Positions 1 to 10,986 of a stretch of DNA of 64,000 nucleotides are shown piece after piece. Both the position numbers and the translations under genes were made by a program. Under the pieces are notes generated by a model. That model was not told the DNA's origin. It worked only from the letters and a program-made list of their open reading frames with translations, and did no database searches. The DNA lies in the NCBI GenBank assembly GCA_963678675.1, contig OY783199.1:14888232-14952231 (forward strand), written 5' to 3'. Each line of letters begins with the position of its first letter. Position 1 is the stretch's first letter. Source of the DNA: Xiphydria camelus. Lineage: Eukaryota > Arthropoda > Insecta > Hymenoptera > Xiphydriidae.

Positions 1-398
1 TAATATTTTTCAGTAAAAAAACGCTACGAATTAATTCCAACACCTAATATAATTTTTACTGAACAATTTGGATTTTTTCAAAGATTAAGTCACAGTGGCG
101 TCACAGTAACGTCACTCAGTGACAATAGGGAGTTTTTGAGCTCCTTAATTTTAGAACGTTAAACGTAAAACGTTATGTTGAGCATGCGCAGTGGCTTCAT
201 AATAACCGATTACGCTATTAAACGATAACGTGATACCTTATTAGACGGAGAATAGGGTACGCTTAATAAGCGATAACGGAAATGCACTGTCGCTAGAGTG
301 CGCTTAGGGAGTAGAGAGAAGAACCAATGGCGTCAGAAGAAAGACCGAGTCTGGAGGAAAGCGGCACGTGCCCGACCGATGACAGCGTTGTAAGCGTT
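1..398. other. Intergenic, no gene seen
   Basis: AT-rich sequence with no open frame worth calling. It contains short GATAACG-type words (about 190-280) but no clear repeat boundary. Confidence 0.4.
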
Positions 399-620
399 GT
401 AACCACATCTGAGGACACGAAATCTGTCGTTGGTGACTTTTTTTAAATGTTATTTTTAAACGTACTAACCAATGAACAATTAATTCTCATGCGCTCATTA
501 GCTACGGTGGCGTCTACTCTTGTTAATGAAAGCACGAGGATTATTAATCATTGGTTAGTACATTTAAAAATAACATTTTAAAAAGTCATCACAGGGACAG
601 ATTTCGTGTCCCCGGGTGTA
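399..620. mobile_element. Palindromic miniature element, family A, copy 1 (diverged)
   Basis: The left arm (from about 409, GACACGAAATCTGTCGTTGG) is mirrored by the right arm ending CCCGGGTGTA at 620, with the inner arms around GTACTAACCAATGA and TCATTGGTTAGTAC. It is a diverged copy of the 213-bp palindrome found intact at 3301-3513 and 46021-46233. It has no coding capacity, so it is a non-autonomous TIR element. Confidence 0.75.
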
Positions 621-734
621 AGTGAAATAAAGCGGCCACGCGTCTCCGAGGGTCGCCGCTGCCGGGCGTGCCTATACGAACGCATAGTGTAGTCCGCTAC
701 ACTTACATTATACGTAACGCCTTAGCCTGCAGTG

Positions 735-1915
735 GCATTATTGCTCGGCTGAGCAAGGAAATCATTTAGAACGTCTCCTGTAAAGATGAAGCAATGGTGA
801 GTTTTCTACAAAATGTTATGAAAAGGATTTGCTTACATTCGTGGTATCGCTTTCCATAATTTTATTAACCTTTCACGGTCTTCCTGGTGTTACAGCTTTT
901 CGTGTCCTCCGGGGGAGTTGATGCTCATTGTTGAATGACACAGAGTGAAATGAGGGAGGATTGCAGTCGGGAGTAATCTGACACTACTGCGGGAGGCACC
1001 AACCCGGGCTCTTACAAAGCACTCGATCAGGTTCCTGATCGCAGGCACACTTGCGAAACATAGTCATTCACCATGGTCCTGGTTATCGATACTTGCTGAA
1101 ATATTCCATATCGTTGGTTAGCGGATGGTAATGTGAGTCGTACTGGTAAATAAATACCTGCACTACATTCTTTTTCTGTATGAATAATATCTTACGTTTC
1201 ATTTATTTCAAACTCATGAGCGGCACACCAATCGTCCTTCGTCTTTGGCACATTTCTCCATGGAGGCTGATGCACATCGTCGAACTCTTCCGTCATCCAT
1301 TGGTTTAACGTCGTATTGCTTCGTCCATAGTCGAAGTCATTTCCATGAAGAATTCATCACTTTCTCTAATTCTACGAATAATTTTTGTAATATTATTGCC
1401 TTTGTAAAGTATAAAGAAATTGAATGACTTCAAAACAATTCATTTTTGTTATTCCTCTTGATTTATCGTTACACTTACCCTACTCAAAAATCCTGAGAAC
1501 TACCTGGTCCCTGTAATCTTCCACGTCGGTTCACTTGCCTCTACAACTCGTTAATTATTTTACATTTATCCTAAGATTTATCACCCTTCCTTCATTACTC
1601 CGATTTAACTGTATTTTTACTTTTTATTAATAAGCGCGTCCGAGGATCGAAATAAACGGGAAGGAAATCGTTTCGCGAATGGAAATATTTTATTAACTTT
1701 GAAAACCACGTTTTATTTCCAAAAAATACAATTGCTCCGAAAAATTCCACTTTGTAAACAATCGTACGCGTCAACCGCCATACTTTCTCGTCTGCTAGGT
1801 GCCTACGCCCTAGGGAACTTCTCTCGCGACGATTGCCGTCAGCCGACGATAGCAGAGCCAATCGTTCGGCGTGCTTGCGTCTCCGACCAATAGCGTATAA
1901 CCTAGAGTCTACAAA
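735..1915 (+). repeat. Left copy of a large repeat family, outer segment
   Basis: Segment by segment this is the reverse complement of 16245-17270. For example, 890-935 with TCCTCCGGGGGAGTTG matches the 17056 repeat unit, 1195-1300 matches 16800-16890, and 1440-1910 matches 16245-16690. The part from about 1655 to 1910 also occurs at 17945-18200 in the same orientation. No intact protein is encoded. It may be the non-coding body of a large DNA transposon whose inner part continues at 3530-4660. Confidence 0.7.
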
Positions 1916-1966
1916 TCGCTACGTACCATATCGTCCTATGGCCACAACATAGCCTAACACCCGGAA

Positions 1967-3296
1967 TAGGCTAGGCAAGCATCTCTGGTGGCGCTCCAAA
2001 GTGAGCAAAAGTCGCAGCTTTGGGCGGATAGATCAGGAGATACTGTGTATAATGGAGTTTAACAAAAGTGGTGAAAAAAGAAAGAAAAAAGTGTCAAATC
2101 GCAATTGTTGCGTTGTGGGCTGTAACAGCGTTGATGGGAAAAGTAATGGGGAGTGCATTTTTATAAATTCCCGAAACGTCCGTGGGAATTAAAACGTAAG
2201 AATTTGTGGATAAGAGCTGTACGTCGTACCAAATGAGTAGTTTTACTTGTTTTGATGGCTGAAGATTATTTATAAGGAGAAGAAATACAAATAAGAGGGA
2301 ATTTCGGTTAATTTGCCTTATACTAAAATGATTTTCTTACAGCCCCGATGGCATGCCTTAGAAGCCTACTGAAAATAGCAGGATATACAGTCTGCACTTT
2401 TGTGGAGGTGTGAAATCCAATAACCCTTTAAATGAAGCGTATAATCCCACGATTTTTCGTGCAATTTATAAAAAAAGAAAAGCGTCTTGTAATTTACAAA
2501 GAACTGAGAGACTTCTGAAAAAGAAAAAGGAATGAAATGTTGCAGCTTGGAGTTTTCTTGGTAAGTTTGAATGGGCATAATTATTGGAAACATATTGGCA
2601 CAATGAAATTTTGAAAAATTATTTCTGATGGTACAGAGAAGCAGGATATAACGGTGGAGGCGGCTCCGAAATCTCAAGAAATAGCTATCCAAACAGACCC
2701 TATTTTAGGTGAAGAGCAATTAACAACTGGTACTGGCTTATTAACATTATATTTTTGGCAAGATAGCGTATTAAAAGAAGTTTTAATCCAAACGTGTATC
2801 GTACTGGGGTCGAAATGCAAAGAAAGAGTGCAAATTCCGCATCCAAAAAAACAGAAGACTGTTAGAGTGGCTCCAGACTGTCCACCAAGGATTGGATTTC
2901 TCGGTTTTGAGGACGTTCAAAATGATACGACTATAAAGTAGCTCGGAGGAGTTACACTAGCTTTCTTTTACATTCTGCTACCATTTATCCAACCAAAGGA
3001 AACAGGACAACCTGCTTATTACAGAACTCTAGATGCGCCAAACAGATTGTTACTGTCTCTCATGAAAATGAAACTTGGATTGAGCTTCGGAACAATCGGA
3101 TGCTTTTTCAAGGTGTCGTGACAGCTAGTCACAAATTGAGTACCTTTTGAGATACTTTTCGTTACTGTTGCTTAAAATAATGTACAAATAAACCCATCTG
3201 ACAACATATACAAGCCGTTTCCACTCCGCCCAATAATGCAAACAACTGCCACGAGATAGCGCGCCGATCGCTGACAGGCGATGCTTGCCTAGCCTA
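1967..3296 (+). mobile_element. THAP-type DNA transposon (ISL2EU-like), degenerate
   Basis: Imperfect terminal inverted repeats: TAGGCTAGGCAAGCATC at 1967 and its reverse complement ending at 3296. Between them lies a broken plus-strand gene with a THAP zinc finger followed by the helix-turn-helix segment that precedes the DDE domain in THAP transposases. The catalytic DDE region is missing, so the copy is internally deleted. It sits inside the left copy of the large repeat (0.7-4.7 kb), with a family A palindrome inserted 2 bp beyond its right end. Assignment to ISL2EU rests on the combination of THAP finger and Tnp_4-like helix-turn-helix and is moderate. Confidence 0.6.
2052..3135 (+). pseudogene. 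THAP-domain transposase remnant
   Basis: The frame opens with an ATG at 2052 and a basic stretch, then NCCVVGCNS, the first Cys pair of a C2CH THAP finger. After a one-base frame change near 2160 it continues with the FYKFPKRPW motif and a WIRAVRR helix before a stop at about 2235. A second open piece at 2654-2940 has an acidic linker and FLGFEDVQNDT. In the same frame past its stop comes FYILLPF, then RLLLSLMKMKLGLSF, typical of the helix-turn-helix upstream of DDE_Tnp_4 nucleases. Several stops and the absent nuclease domain make this a dead gene. The family call comes from motif order only. Confidence 0.65.
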
Positions 3297-3300
3297 GGTA

Positions 3301-3513
3301 CACCCGTGCTCACGGAATCTGTCGCTGGTGACTTTTTTTAAATGTTATTTTTAAACGTACTAACCAATGATTAATCAATCCTCGTGCTTTCATTAACGAG
3401 AGTAGACGTCACCGTAGCTAATGAGGGCATGAGAATTAATTGTTCACTGGTTAGTACGTTTAAAAATAAGGTTTAAAAAAAGTCACCAGCGACAGATTCC
3501 GTGAGCACGGGTG
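3301..3513. mobile_element. Palindromic miniature element, family A, copy 2 (intact)
   Basis: A near-perfect 213-bp palindrome with ends CACCCGTGCTCACGGAATCT and its reverse complement, flanked on both sides by TA (3299-3300 and 3514-3515). It is the same length as, and almost identical (in reverse) to, the copy at 46021-46233. TA target duplication suggests mobilisation by a Tc1/mariner-type transposase. There is no ORF of its own. Confidence 0.88.
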
Positions 3514-3529
3514 TACACCCAGATATGAC

Positions 3530-4660
3530 GTGACTACCGGGTGTTTTCCTGGGTTGTTGACATAGGCCGATATGGTGCATAGCAGTTTGTAGACTATATA
3601 GACCGTCAGATAGTGACAGATTCTGGTGCCCCATTTTCGCATACAAGCCTCGAAGAGGGTTGAAAATTACTTCGATGTTGAGTAGAATAAAGTGAAATTT
3701 ACGAATGGCCCCTGGGGATAACATATGGAAAAATCGACTTTTCTTAACATAAATAAAAGGTGTTTTTTCCCATTTTCTCACGCAAGCCTTGTTCACTAAA
3801 TGATTAATTAATAAAACCTGGCTTCGGAAAACCAAAGGCTTGAGTGTTGGATGGGGATAAAGGGTTGAAATAATGGCGTAATCTTGTAAGAAAAAATCGA
3901 GATTTTGACCGATTTTCCCACACAAGCCTATTGGAAGTATGGAAACGTACATCGTCACTAGCCCGAAAATAATATTGGCTTGAGTGGCGCGAATGGATAA
4001 GTACATTTTAGGGTCGTAAAATTTAACGGAAATTTTTGTCGATTTTTCAGTTATTTTTCCATGAACGAAATTAATTGCAATACAAACTTATGAATTTAAA
4101 AGTCCGTAAAAAAGTAATGGCTTCAGTGTAGAGCGTGGCCTTCAAATTTTTAAAACATAGCAAAGTTGCAGAAAATTGTTTGCAAATTGCCGCCATTTTC
4201 CCACGCAAGCCGTTTGACATGTGCTTAGAAAAAGTGATACTAAGACTATATAACAAAAGGCTTGAGTGTCGGACGTGGTCTTCTTATTAATTATACATAA
4301 TGTATTTAAGAAAGTGCTGACAGAAAAATTGTAGAAATTGCCGCCATTTTCCCACGCAAGCCGTTTGGCATATGCTTAGAAAAAGTGATTCTAAGACTGT
4401 ATAACAAAAGGCTTGAGTGTCGGACGTGGTCTTCATATTAATTATACATAATGTATTTAAGAAAGAGCTGACAGTAAAATTCTAGAAATTTCCACCATTT
4501 TCCCACACAAGCCGTTTGGCATATGCTTACAAAAAATGATTCTAAGACTATTGTAACAAAAGGCTTGAGTGTCGGACATGGAGCATATTATTTATGTATA
4601 AAAGAGCTAACAAAAAATCTATAAATTTCGATTCTAAAACGATACAACAAAAGGCTTGAG
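3530..4660 (+). repeat. Large repeat family, CAAGCC/GGCTTG-paired segment
   Basis: Reverse complement of 14830-15735, and similar in the same direction to 61280-61770. CAAGCC words at 3783, 3923, 4206, 4357 and 4508 are each followed by an inverted GGCTTG at 3837, 3977, 4259, 4411 and 4562, a start-to-start spacing of 53-54 bp every time. Extra single words lie at 3644 and 4653. From about 4180 to 4640 the sequence is a decaying tandem array of roughly 150-bp units. No protein is supported here. The ordered sites look like protein-binding sites, but that is inference. Confidence 0.75.
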
Positions 4661-4732
4661 TATCGGACATTGGGAGCATATTATATATCTAAGGAAGAGC
4701 TGACAAAAAATCTAGAAATGTTTATGCAGGGT

Positions 4733-4755
4733 TATTATTATTATTATTATTATTA
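4733..4755. repeat. (TTA)n microsatellite
   Basis: About eight TTA units. The surrounding 4660-5540 is AT-rich with no gene seen. Confidence 0.85.
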
Positions 4756-5541
4756 CATATATAGGATTTATTTCCGGCCTTACGCCATTATAATAGTCAG
4801 AATCTCTGTCCTCGCGCCTCGCGTCCTGTTATGGAAAAGAAATTCTTTGAAAAAGTTGCAGCGTGTGAAAAATGCAATTAAATACCTAATAATAATTATG
4901 TGGTATATGTAACCCTATTATTTCATGGTAAATAAACATCTCTTTTATTTGTATTAAAAATCTATGTACACATTCCTTATAGTTTTCGTTTATTAGTTTG
5001 TTTCTTTAATTTTCATTTACTTACAACAGAAATACACGTGAGGAAAAAGTTGACATATTTTTTGAATTTTTTTTGCGCGACAATTTAGCCATTTTTATTT
5101 CGGATTTCGGTTTATCCTCGAAATAGAGAAACATTTTTTAACACATTAAAATATCATCTTAAACACGTGTCACAGATTCACGTGTCCCGCTTTTTCATTT
5201 GCAAGATCTAGTAACCTTGCTGCCACACCGTGAGCAACTGTGAGCCCATATTTAACGCGCTTTCATAACGCATGTGGATAGCCTCTTGTGAAGATGTAAT
5301 AAAGCAGTGCATGTATTTACTGAGTTATTTGTCTTCAAATGAAATAATTGATAAGTACTGTGATATACATTTATTCAGGTTGTTCTGACAAACGTGTGCT
5401 GCTGACCAAGCCAGTCTAGCGATAGCGACAGGCGCCGGGTTCCTCGAATCGCAAGCGAAGAGCCCCTCGACCGCGTGCTCAAATTTCAGAGGCCGACGGC
5501 GACCTACAGTGCATTGCTGAGGGAATAGTGGACAAAAATCA

Positions 5542-5546
<5 letters not shown>

Positions 5547-5600
<54 letters not shown>
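5547..5600. repeat. (CT)n microsatellite
   Basis: An uninterrupted CT dinucleotide run of about 54 bp. Apparent Arg-Glu reading frames on the minus strand here are products of the repeat. Confidence 0.95.
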
Positions 5601-5603
<3 letters not shown>

Positions 5604-5677
5604 CGTGAGTAAGACTGGTTGTACTGTTTTTCTCTCTGCTCCAATACGGAAATTACCGCTATCTTTGCCCACCCAGA

Positions 5678-5860
5678 TAGCAAAGTGGCGCCACCGTGAC
5701 TGCACACTGCTTTCACGCGGTGTATTCGAGTGCATGCACTGGGGTGTCCATCTGTCTGTGCACCGTGAAGCCACGCTGCAGTCACGCAGTGTGAGCACCG
5801 AGTGGAAGCACTGTGGCATAACAGGGTGACTCCACAGTGCTTGTACTGTGAGATGATGGT
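5678..5860. mobile_element. CACTGTG-rich TIR element fragment (family D)
   Basis: Begins with AGATAGCAAAGTGGCGCCAC and continues with many CACNGTG-like words in both orientations (CACCGTG, CAGTGTG, CACTGTG, CACAGTG). The same left end occurs at 19460. Its reverse ends at 9794 and 40168, and a related end starts at 38331. No coding capacity. Confidence 0.6.
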
Positions 5861-6393
5861 GTAGACCCAGTGGCTTCGCTGTGAAGTTATCATATGGACT
5901 ACAGGGATGTATTCTAATAAAATATTTATATTAAAAAACAACATATCTTTTACTATTCCATTTATTAAATGAACATATTGTAGCTGGAGATCTTAATATT
6001 AACATATCAAAATGTATTATCCGTCAATTCCCGGGAAAATTTATAATTAATTAAAAACTATCGAAGTTTTGGCCCTAAGCCACTTTATAGTATAGTCTTA
6101 TTAGATATTCGCGAAACAATTTATTAGTGTCAGGATAAAACCGGTACCAATCGATAGGAAAAAATCTCCTGAATGACATATAGAAATGGGTAATCTTCAA
6201 ATTGACGAGAAATAATGTAATTAATTAAAAACTACCTGTCAAAATCACATGCCAACAAATCGCGAAGCTATATTTTTTCTGTAACCAATTTCATAAATAA
6301 AAATATCCCAATGTACAGGAGAAAATTCTTTACAAATTTCAAGTCGGAACTTATAGTCTACGATGCACCGTTTTTGTGTAATAAATTATTATA

Positions 6394-6557
6394 CATATCG
6401 ATACCTTACTTTGAAAACCTCGTAAGTGCAATTTTGGACAAAAATGCCATTTATAGCTTACTGCGTTAAGATTTAAAATCTGAACACAGTAAGCTATAAA
6501 TGGCATTTTTGTCAAAAATTGCACTTACGAGGTTTTCAAAGTAAGGTATCGATATGT
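6394..6557. mobile_element. Palindromic miniature element, family E, copy 1
   Basis: About 70-bp arms, starting ACATATCGATACCTTACTTT and mirrored at the right end, around a short AT-rich centre. The arms include a shared AAAATGCCATTTATAGCTTA stretch. A second, more diverged copy is at 21355-21533. Confidence 0.85.
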
Positions 6558-6888
6558 AATTCAAATTGGCTTAAATCGATCAGCTGATCGTTACGCGACG
6601 CTCCTTTATTACGCGTGCAACTAACGGAGGAAAGCGCGTTCCGCAATCTATTCAAATTTATACTCTTTTTCCTGGGCATCCTAGATTTACTCGATCAAAA
6701 AAATGAAGCTACCAATTTGTAGCAGGGAAAATTTACTATGAAATTGATGCAAGAACCTACTTGACAAAATGCACGGTTAATTTATATTAATTTTTTGAAA
6801 GTCCCGGTGTACGAAAGTACAATAAGCTGCGCATGGCGCGTTTTACGTGGTCGCCATGAGAACAGCTGATTGCTTGGCGAAACATGCT

Positions 6889-7731
6889 CAGGGGTGCTAT
6901 TCTCGACGCGTGGGAAATGCTTTTCGTGGACGAAATATTTTTCGTTAACGGACGTAAAATTTCGTCGATCACTTTCGTTAACGATTCGAATAGCCCTTCC
7001 AAGATAGATCTCGTCAACGAAATTAATTTTCTCACACGAAAAATGTATTTACATCCCTTATAGCGACGTCTGCTTTTTAGAATCTCGTTTAATCACTTAG
7101 CAACGACCCGTCGCATCGGCCCACCACCTCATCATGCAACTCACCGGCATACAAATACCAAACAACATTCGTTGACGAAAACAGCGAGAACGACGAATGA
7201 CAATTTCGTCAACGAAAAAAGTAATTTCGTTAACGAAGGAGTTTCGTATGGGAAAAAATTCCGTGTACAAAATTTCTCAAACGAAATAATAATTCCGTTC
7301 ACGAAATCGTTTCTGACGTGTCGAGAATTGCCCCCCACAGGGGCAATTGCGTTTTGGTTGAGAAATTTTGTACGCGAAATGTTTTCCCATACGCGCGAAA
7401 CTCCTTCGCTAACGAAATTACTTTTTTCGTTGACGAAAGTGTCATTCGTCGTTCTCGCTGTTTTCGTCAACGAATGGGTTTGGTATTTGTCCGAGGCGGT
7501 GGGCCGATGCGACGGGTCGTTGCTAAGTGATTAAACGAAATTCTAAAAAGAAGACGTCGCTAAGGGATGTAAACACATTTTTCGTGTGAGAAAATTAATT
7601 TCATTGACGAGATCTATCTTGGAAGGAATTTTCGAATCGTTAACGAAAGTGATCGACGAAATTTAAATCCGTTAACGAAAAATATCTCGTCCACGAAAAG
7701 CATTTCCCACGCGTCGAGAATAGCCCCCCTG
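6889..7731. mobile_element. 843-bp foldback element saturated with TTTCGTTAACGAAA words
   Basis: Two arms of about 390 bp are inverted copies of one another, beginning CAGGGGTGCTATTCTCGACG and ending with the complement at 7731. The centre is near 7325-7345. At least a dozen variants of TTTCGTYAACGAAA are spread over both arms. No transposase reading frame is present. It adjoins the broken end of the protein kinase D pseudogene and may have caused its truncation. Confidence 0.8.
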
Positions 7732-7739
7732 AAATTACT

Positions 7740-8760
7740 TTCGTACACCGTGTTCATTTTCCGCATGTCTCCCTTGAGCTTCTCCATCACCACGAATATC
7801 CTCTCCGGCGTCTCGAACATCCTCTCGAGATTAACGACTCCGTTCTGGGAGAGATTCTGCAGGATGGCTACTTCGTTCTTGAGCTGGGCCTTTTGCTCGG
7901 TGGGAAAACGCAGCTTGTCGATCGCCTTTATCGCCATTGCGCGGCCGGTCTTGCGATGAACTCCGCCGTAGATGATATCAAATTAACCCGAGCCAAGAAC
8001 TTCGTCCGGGAAGATGTGATAGAGCTGCGACATGTCGGTTACGCGTTCCTCTGGCTCGGTTGTCGACTGCTCCTACCGACCTGTGGAAAACGACGCGTGT
8101 TTTTCGGTATAGCGTCGGTACGCGTTCGCGCGCACACTCGCGAGCTCTGAACGTACTTGCCGATCCGGAGGTGACGGGCATCAATGCTTCCTGATATTCG
8201 TTTTCCAGGTCCTCGCCAAGTGAGCGCCAACGCCACTTTCCGGCGGTGGAAGCTGACCACTAGCACCTCCATAGAGGGGATCTTCGCCGACGTAGTAATC
8301 GACGTTGGCCGTTCTCAATTCGAAACAATGCATCGTGCCTGGAAGGAGAGAACACGCGCGTTGTACATCGACTAAACGCGCACAGACAATTTCTAACGAT
8401 ATACATATGTACTCACGAGAATGTTGTTCCCTGGCGGCGGCGACGACTAGAATTTCAGCCAACGGAATCTCTTTGAAGTACTTGGAACTGCTGTCGCTTT
8501 GGAACAGAATTATGGCCTTTGTGTCCAATCGCCAGTAGTGTCTCTTCCTCTGAAAACACGCGCACCTTAATGATGGGGGAAGCGAAACCGAATCAACGCC
8601 ACGTCGTCAACCTACCATCGGATCGCGATTCGTCGAGTGCACCATCCATCCTTCCTTCAGGATCTTGGAGCCGCGTCGTTTCATGTGCTTGGCGCTTTGA
8701 ACTATTCACATCAGCGGTATATTGTTACTCGGCGATGAGCTGCACCTGCGTTATCGCGTA
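7740..8760 (-). pseudogene. Protein kinase D (PRKD) pseudogene, PH domain and kinase N-lobe
   Basis: Minus-strand pieces match protein kinase D exon by exon. About 8760-8616 has RRGSKILKEGWMVH (start of the PH domain). 8549-8417 begins RKRHYWRLDTKAI and runs to KEIPLAEIL. 8338-8157 has MHCFELRTANVDYYVGE. 8080-7740 has [20 protein letters not shown] and the [16 protein letters not shown] region. GT-AG introns are preserved, so this is a genomic, not processed, copy. Lesions: TGA at 8706-8708, a one-base deletion near 8201-8206 that shifts the PH frame, and TAA at 7983-7985 inside the ATP-binding glycine loop, where a loop glycine has also become Asp. Everything after the N-lobe (catalytic loop, DFG) is missing, cut off at the foldback element. 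A functional PRKD should exist elsewhere. Confidence 0.85.
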
Positions 8761-9600
8761 CGAGGTACCAAGTGTGACGGAGGGAGTGATGGAGAAGAAA
8801 AAAAGAAAGTATCGCAAGTGTCGAGATACGACGTTGATTGAATAATTACCTCGATGGTCTGGAATTTTGAAATTCGTCGGAAGATGCGTCGTCATGGCAC
8901 GGAACGAGGTCCTACGGAAATATCATACGCCTAAAACGATTCTTAGTGCGCTTTCCTCGTGTTTCCTTGTGTTTATGCGATTAGAGGGGGGATGATGACA
9001 GGTTGGCTTATTGTCACTTCGCTGTAGACTCCCAGCATAGCTCGGTCGTTCGCAAGGGCCTCTTCGGTGTCCCGGAGCTCCCGAGGCGGTTTCTCGCGAG
9101 GGTCGCTCGTCTGGTGTCTTTCTGCTGGCCTTTGCGGTCTTTCGTCAACCGACGCTATGTAGAGGCGGCCATGATGGCGTTCGTGCCACGAGGGAACTCG
9201 ATACGACAGACTTCTTAATCGTCGAATACTGCCTAAACGCCGGCCTCGCCGCACTTCCATTTCACTTATTCGCACTGCTCCGCGAACACCACCATGCACT
9301 TTTTATCGCACTCACTCGCGAAAAACCCGACTAAAGTTCCGAATTTCGTAGGAGCGATCCGCCACACGTCCGCACTGCTCGACCACCGAACCTTTAAATT
9401 TAATTACGAACACGTTCCCTGCGTATTAAAATGATTGAGTTAACCCCCGTACTAAAATCTTGAAATTTGCGTAAAACTATGTTGGCGTGCCGCGGGAGCT
9501 GCGTGTTCCGCAGCGAATTCATTAATTCGTTAACAATTTTGTGAAGACAGTGAATTTACCGATATTCATGGTCGGTAAATTTACGAAATATGCACGTCGA
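8761..9600. other. No intact gene seen
   Basis: GC-richer sequence upstream, in gene sense, of the kinase D relic. It could hold further decayed exons or intron, but I cannot align any part to a family. Confidence 0.35.
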
Positions 9601-9603
9601 AAT

Positions 9604-9794
9604 GGCACCGTGACTGCATTGAGTGTAACCACTGTGTCTTTATCCTGTGAACCACTCAGTGTGCTCACTGTGTAGCCACGGTGCTTTTAGTTTGTGTACG
9701 CCACGCGATCACGCCACGGTGAGACCACAGTGGTGCCACTACGTGGCAGCACTGCGTGCGGCTAGCGTGTAAATCCACGCTTTGCTGTCGGGGT
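9604..9794. mobile_element. CACTGTG-rich TIR element fragment (family D)
   Basis: Dense CACTGTG, CACGGTG and CACAGTG words, ending CTTTGCTGTCGGGG. That end is the reverse complement of the start CCCCGACAGCAAAG at 38331. It directly precedes the retrotransposon 5' end. Confidence 0.6.
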
Positions 9795-9951
9795 ATATTC
9801 GGTAACGGTTCGCTCAGTCGGTAACGGTTCGCTCAGTCGGTAACGGAGCGCTCGACGTCTTCACTGCGGATCAACGCCATCTTGTGGACTAAGCATTCAT
9901 TCTGCAGTCTCACTGACCTCTGCTGGTAAAGCCATTGCCCCCATATATATC

Positions 9952-10986
9952 ATGGATGCTCGTTCGCAATGCGCAACTAGATCCTCTGGACCTACTAAAT
10001 CCACCAGATCAACTCGATCAACAAGTACAAATATTCTCAAGAGCCCTTCTACGAGTGACGCTGATAACTGCCCATCTAAACCTGGACGTGACGCAGATTC
10101 AGAGCTAATGGCAAGCTTGCGACGGATCGAAAATAAGCTCAATACTGATTTGCCATCCATGGACTCTAAGCTGGATATGGTCTGCTGTGAAATAGGCGCT
10201 CTCAAGGCAACAACGGCCAGACTCTCGCAGGAGAATGTCGACCTTGAGCACGCGTTGAGCAAGCTAGAAGCCAGAATGGATACTCTCACGTCTGCCAGCA
10301 CTCCTGAGGCTAACCCGACTGACGTCAACTGCTCGATCGAGCGGATTACTGCTGCTACCAACATTGGCACCCTCCTATCGCAACGTACTCTGGCTAGACA
10401 AGCTAATAACACTGAACTTGTTATTTCTGGCATTCCTGCAAACGGACTGACACCCGAGATTGCTTTCCGATTCTTTCTCGGTATAATTAGCCTACTGAAA
10501 GTGGAGCTGGTGGCTGATGATTTTACCGGCGCTAGACTGCTGTGTAAAGCTTCAATTGCCACAGATGCTACTTCAGGTACACCCGCTACAGCTGCTACTC
10601 CTGGTGGAGCTAAAAGCCCAGCCAAAATCTCGTTTGCCGTGGTATGCAAAGACCCTAGTGCAGTAAGAAAGATCATCTCTGCCAAACGGAAATTTGGCGC
10701 ACTAAAATATGCCAAAGTCATTGACTCTATGACCGGGCAAAGCTGCTTCATCTCTTTCGTGGACGCCGGAGACCCCACTATCTATGTCAATGAGATGTTA
10801 CCCGGACACGTTTTTCGTCTTTTTACTGAGGCTAAATCGACACTGAGATCGGCTGGCTTTAAGTATGTGTGGTCCTCGTCAGGTATGGTTATGACCAAGT
10901 ACGCGGACGGTGGGCTCATTCATACCATCACAAATAAAGACGACATACCGAAGGTCAGCAACTTGTATACTTCTCGCTCCAATTGA
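9952..10986 (+). CDS. LINE ORF1 protein
   Basis: Encodes 344 aa, probably the RNA-binding protein that packages the retrotransposon transcript. A Ser/Thr-rich N-terminus (1-45) is followed by a heptad-rich segment (about 50-113) likely to form a coiled coil. The central part (about 150-240, ELVISGIPANG) resembles an RRM-like region. The C-terminus (about 260-340, with TIYVNEMLP and FKYVWSSSG) resembles the C-terminal domain shared by insect LINE ORF1 proteins and the baculovirus FP family. There is no zinc knuckle. The frame ends in TGA at 10984-10986 and continues open, in the same frame, into the endonuclease. The start ATG at 9952 is the first in frame after the 5' tandem units. Confidence 0.85.
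   Translation: MDARSQCATRSSGPTKSTRSTRSTSTNILKSPSTSDADNCPSKPGRDADSELMASLRRIENKLNTDLPSMDSKLDMVCCEIGALKATTARLSQENVDLEHALSKLEARMDTLTSASTPEANPTDVNCSIERITAATNIGTLLSQRTLARQANNTELVISGIPANGLTPEIAFRFFLGIISLLKVELVADDFTGARLLCKASIATDATSGTPATAATPGGAKSPAKISFAVVCKDPSAVRKIISAKRKFGALKYAKVIDSMTGQSCFISFVDAGDPTIYVNEMLPGHVFRLFTEAKSTLRSAGFKYVWSSSGMVMTKYADGGLIHTITNKDDIPKVSNLYTSRSN

Noticed and set aside
5325..5944. Minus-strand ORFs with long Arg-Glu repeats
   Set aside because: Translation of the (CT)n microsatellite; the flanks belong to a non-coding element.
9897..10778. 293-codon minus-strand frame
   Set aside because: Antisense shadow of LINE ORF1, which has clear domain structure on the plus strand.
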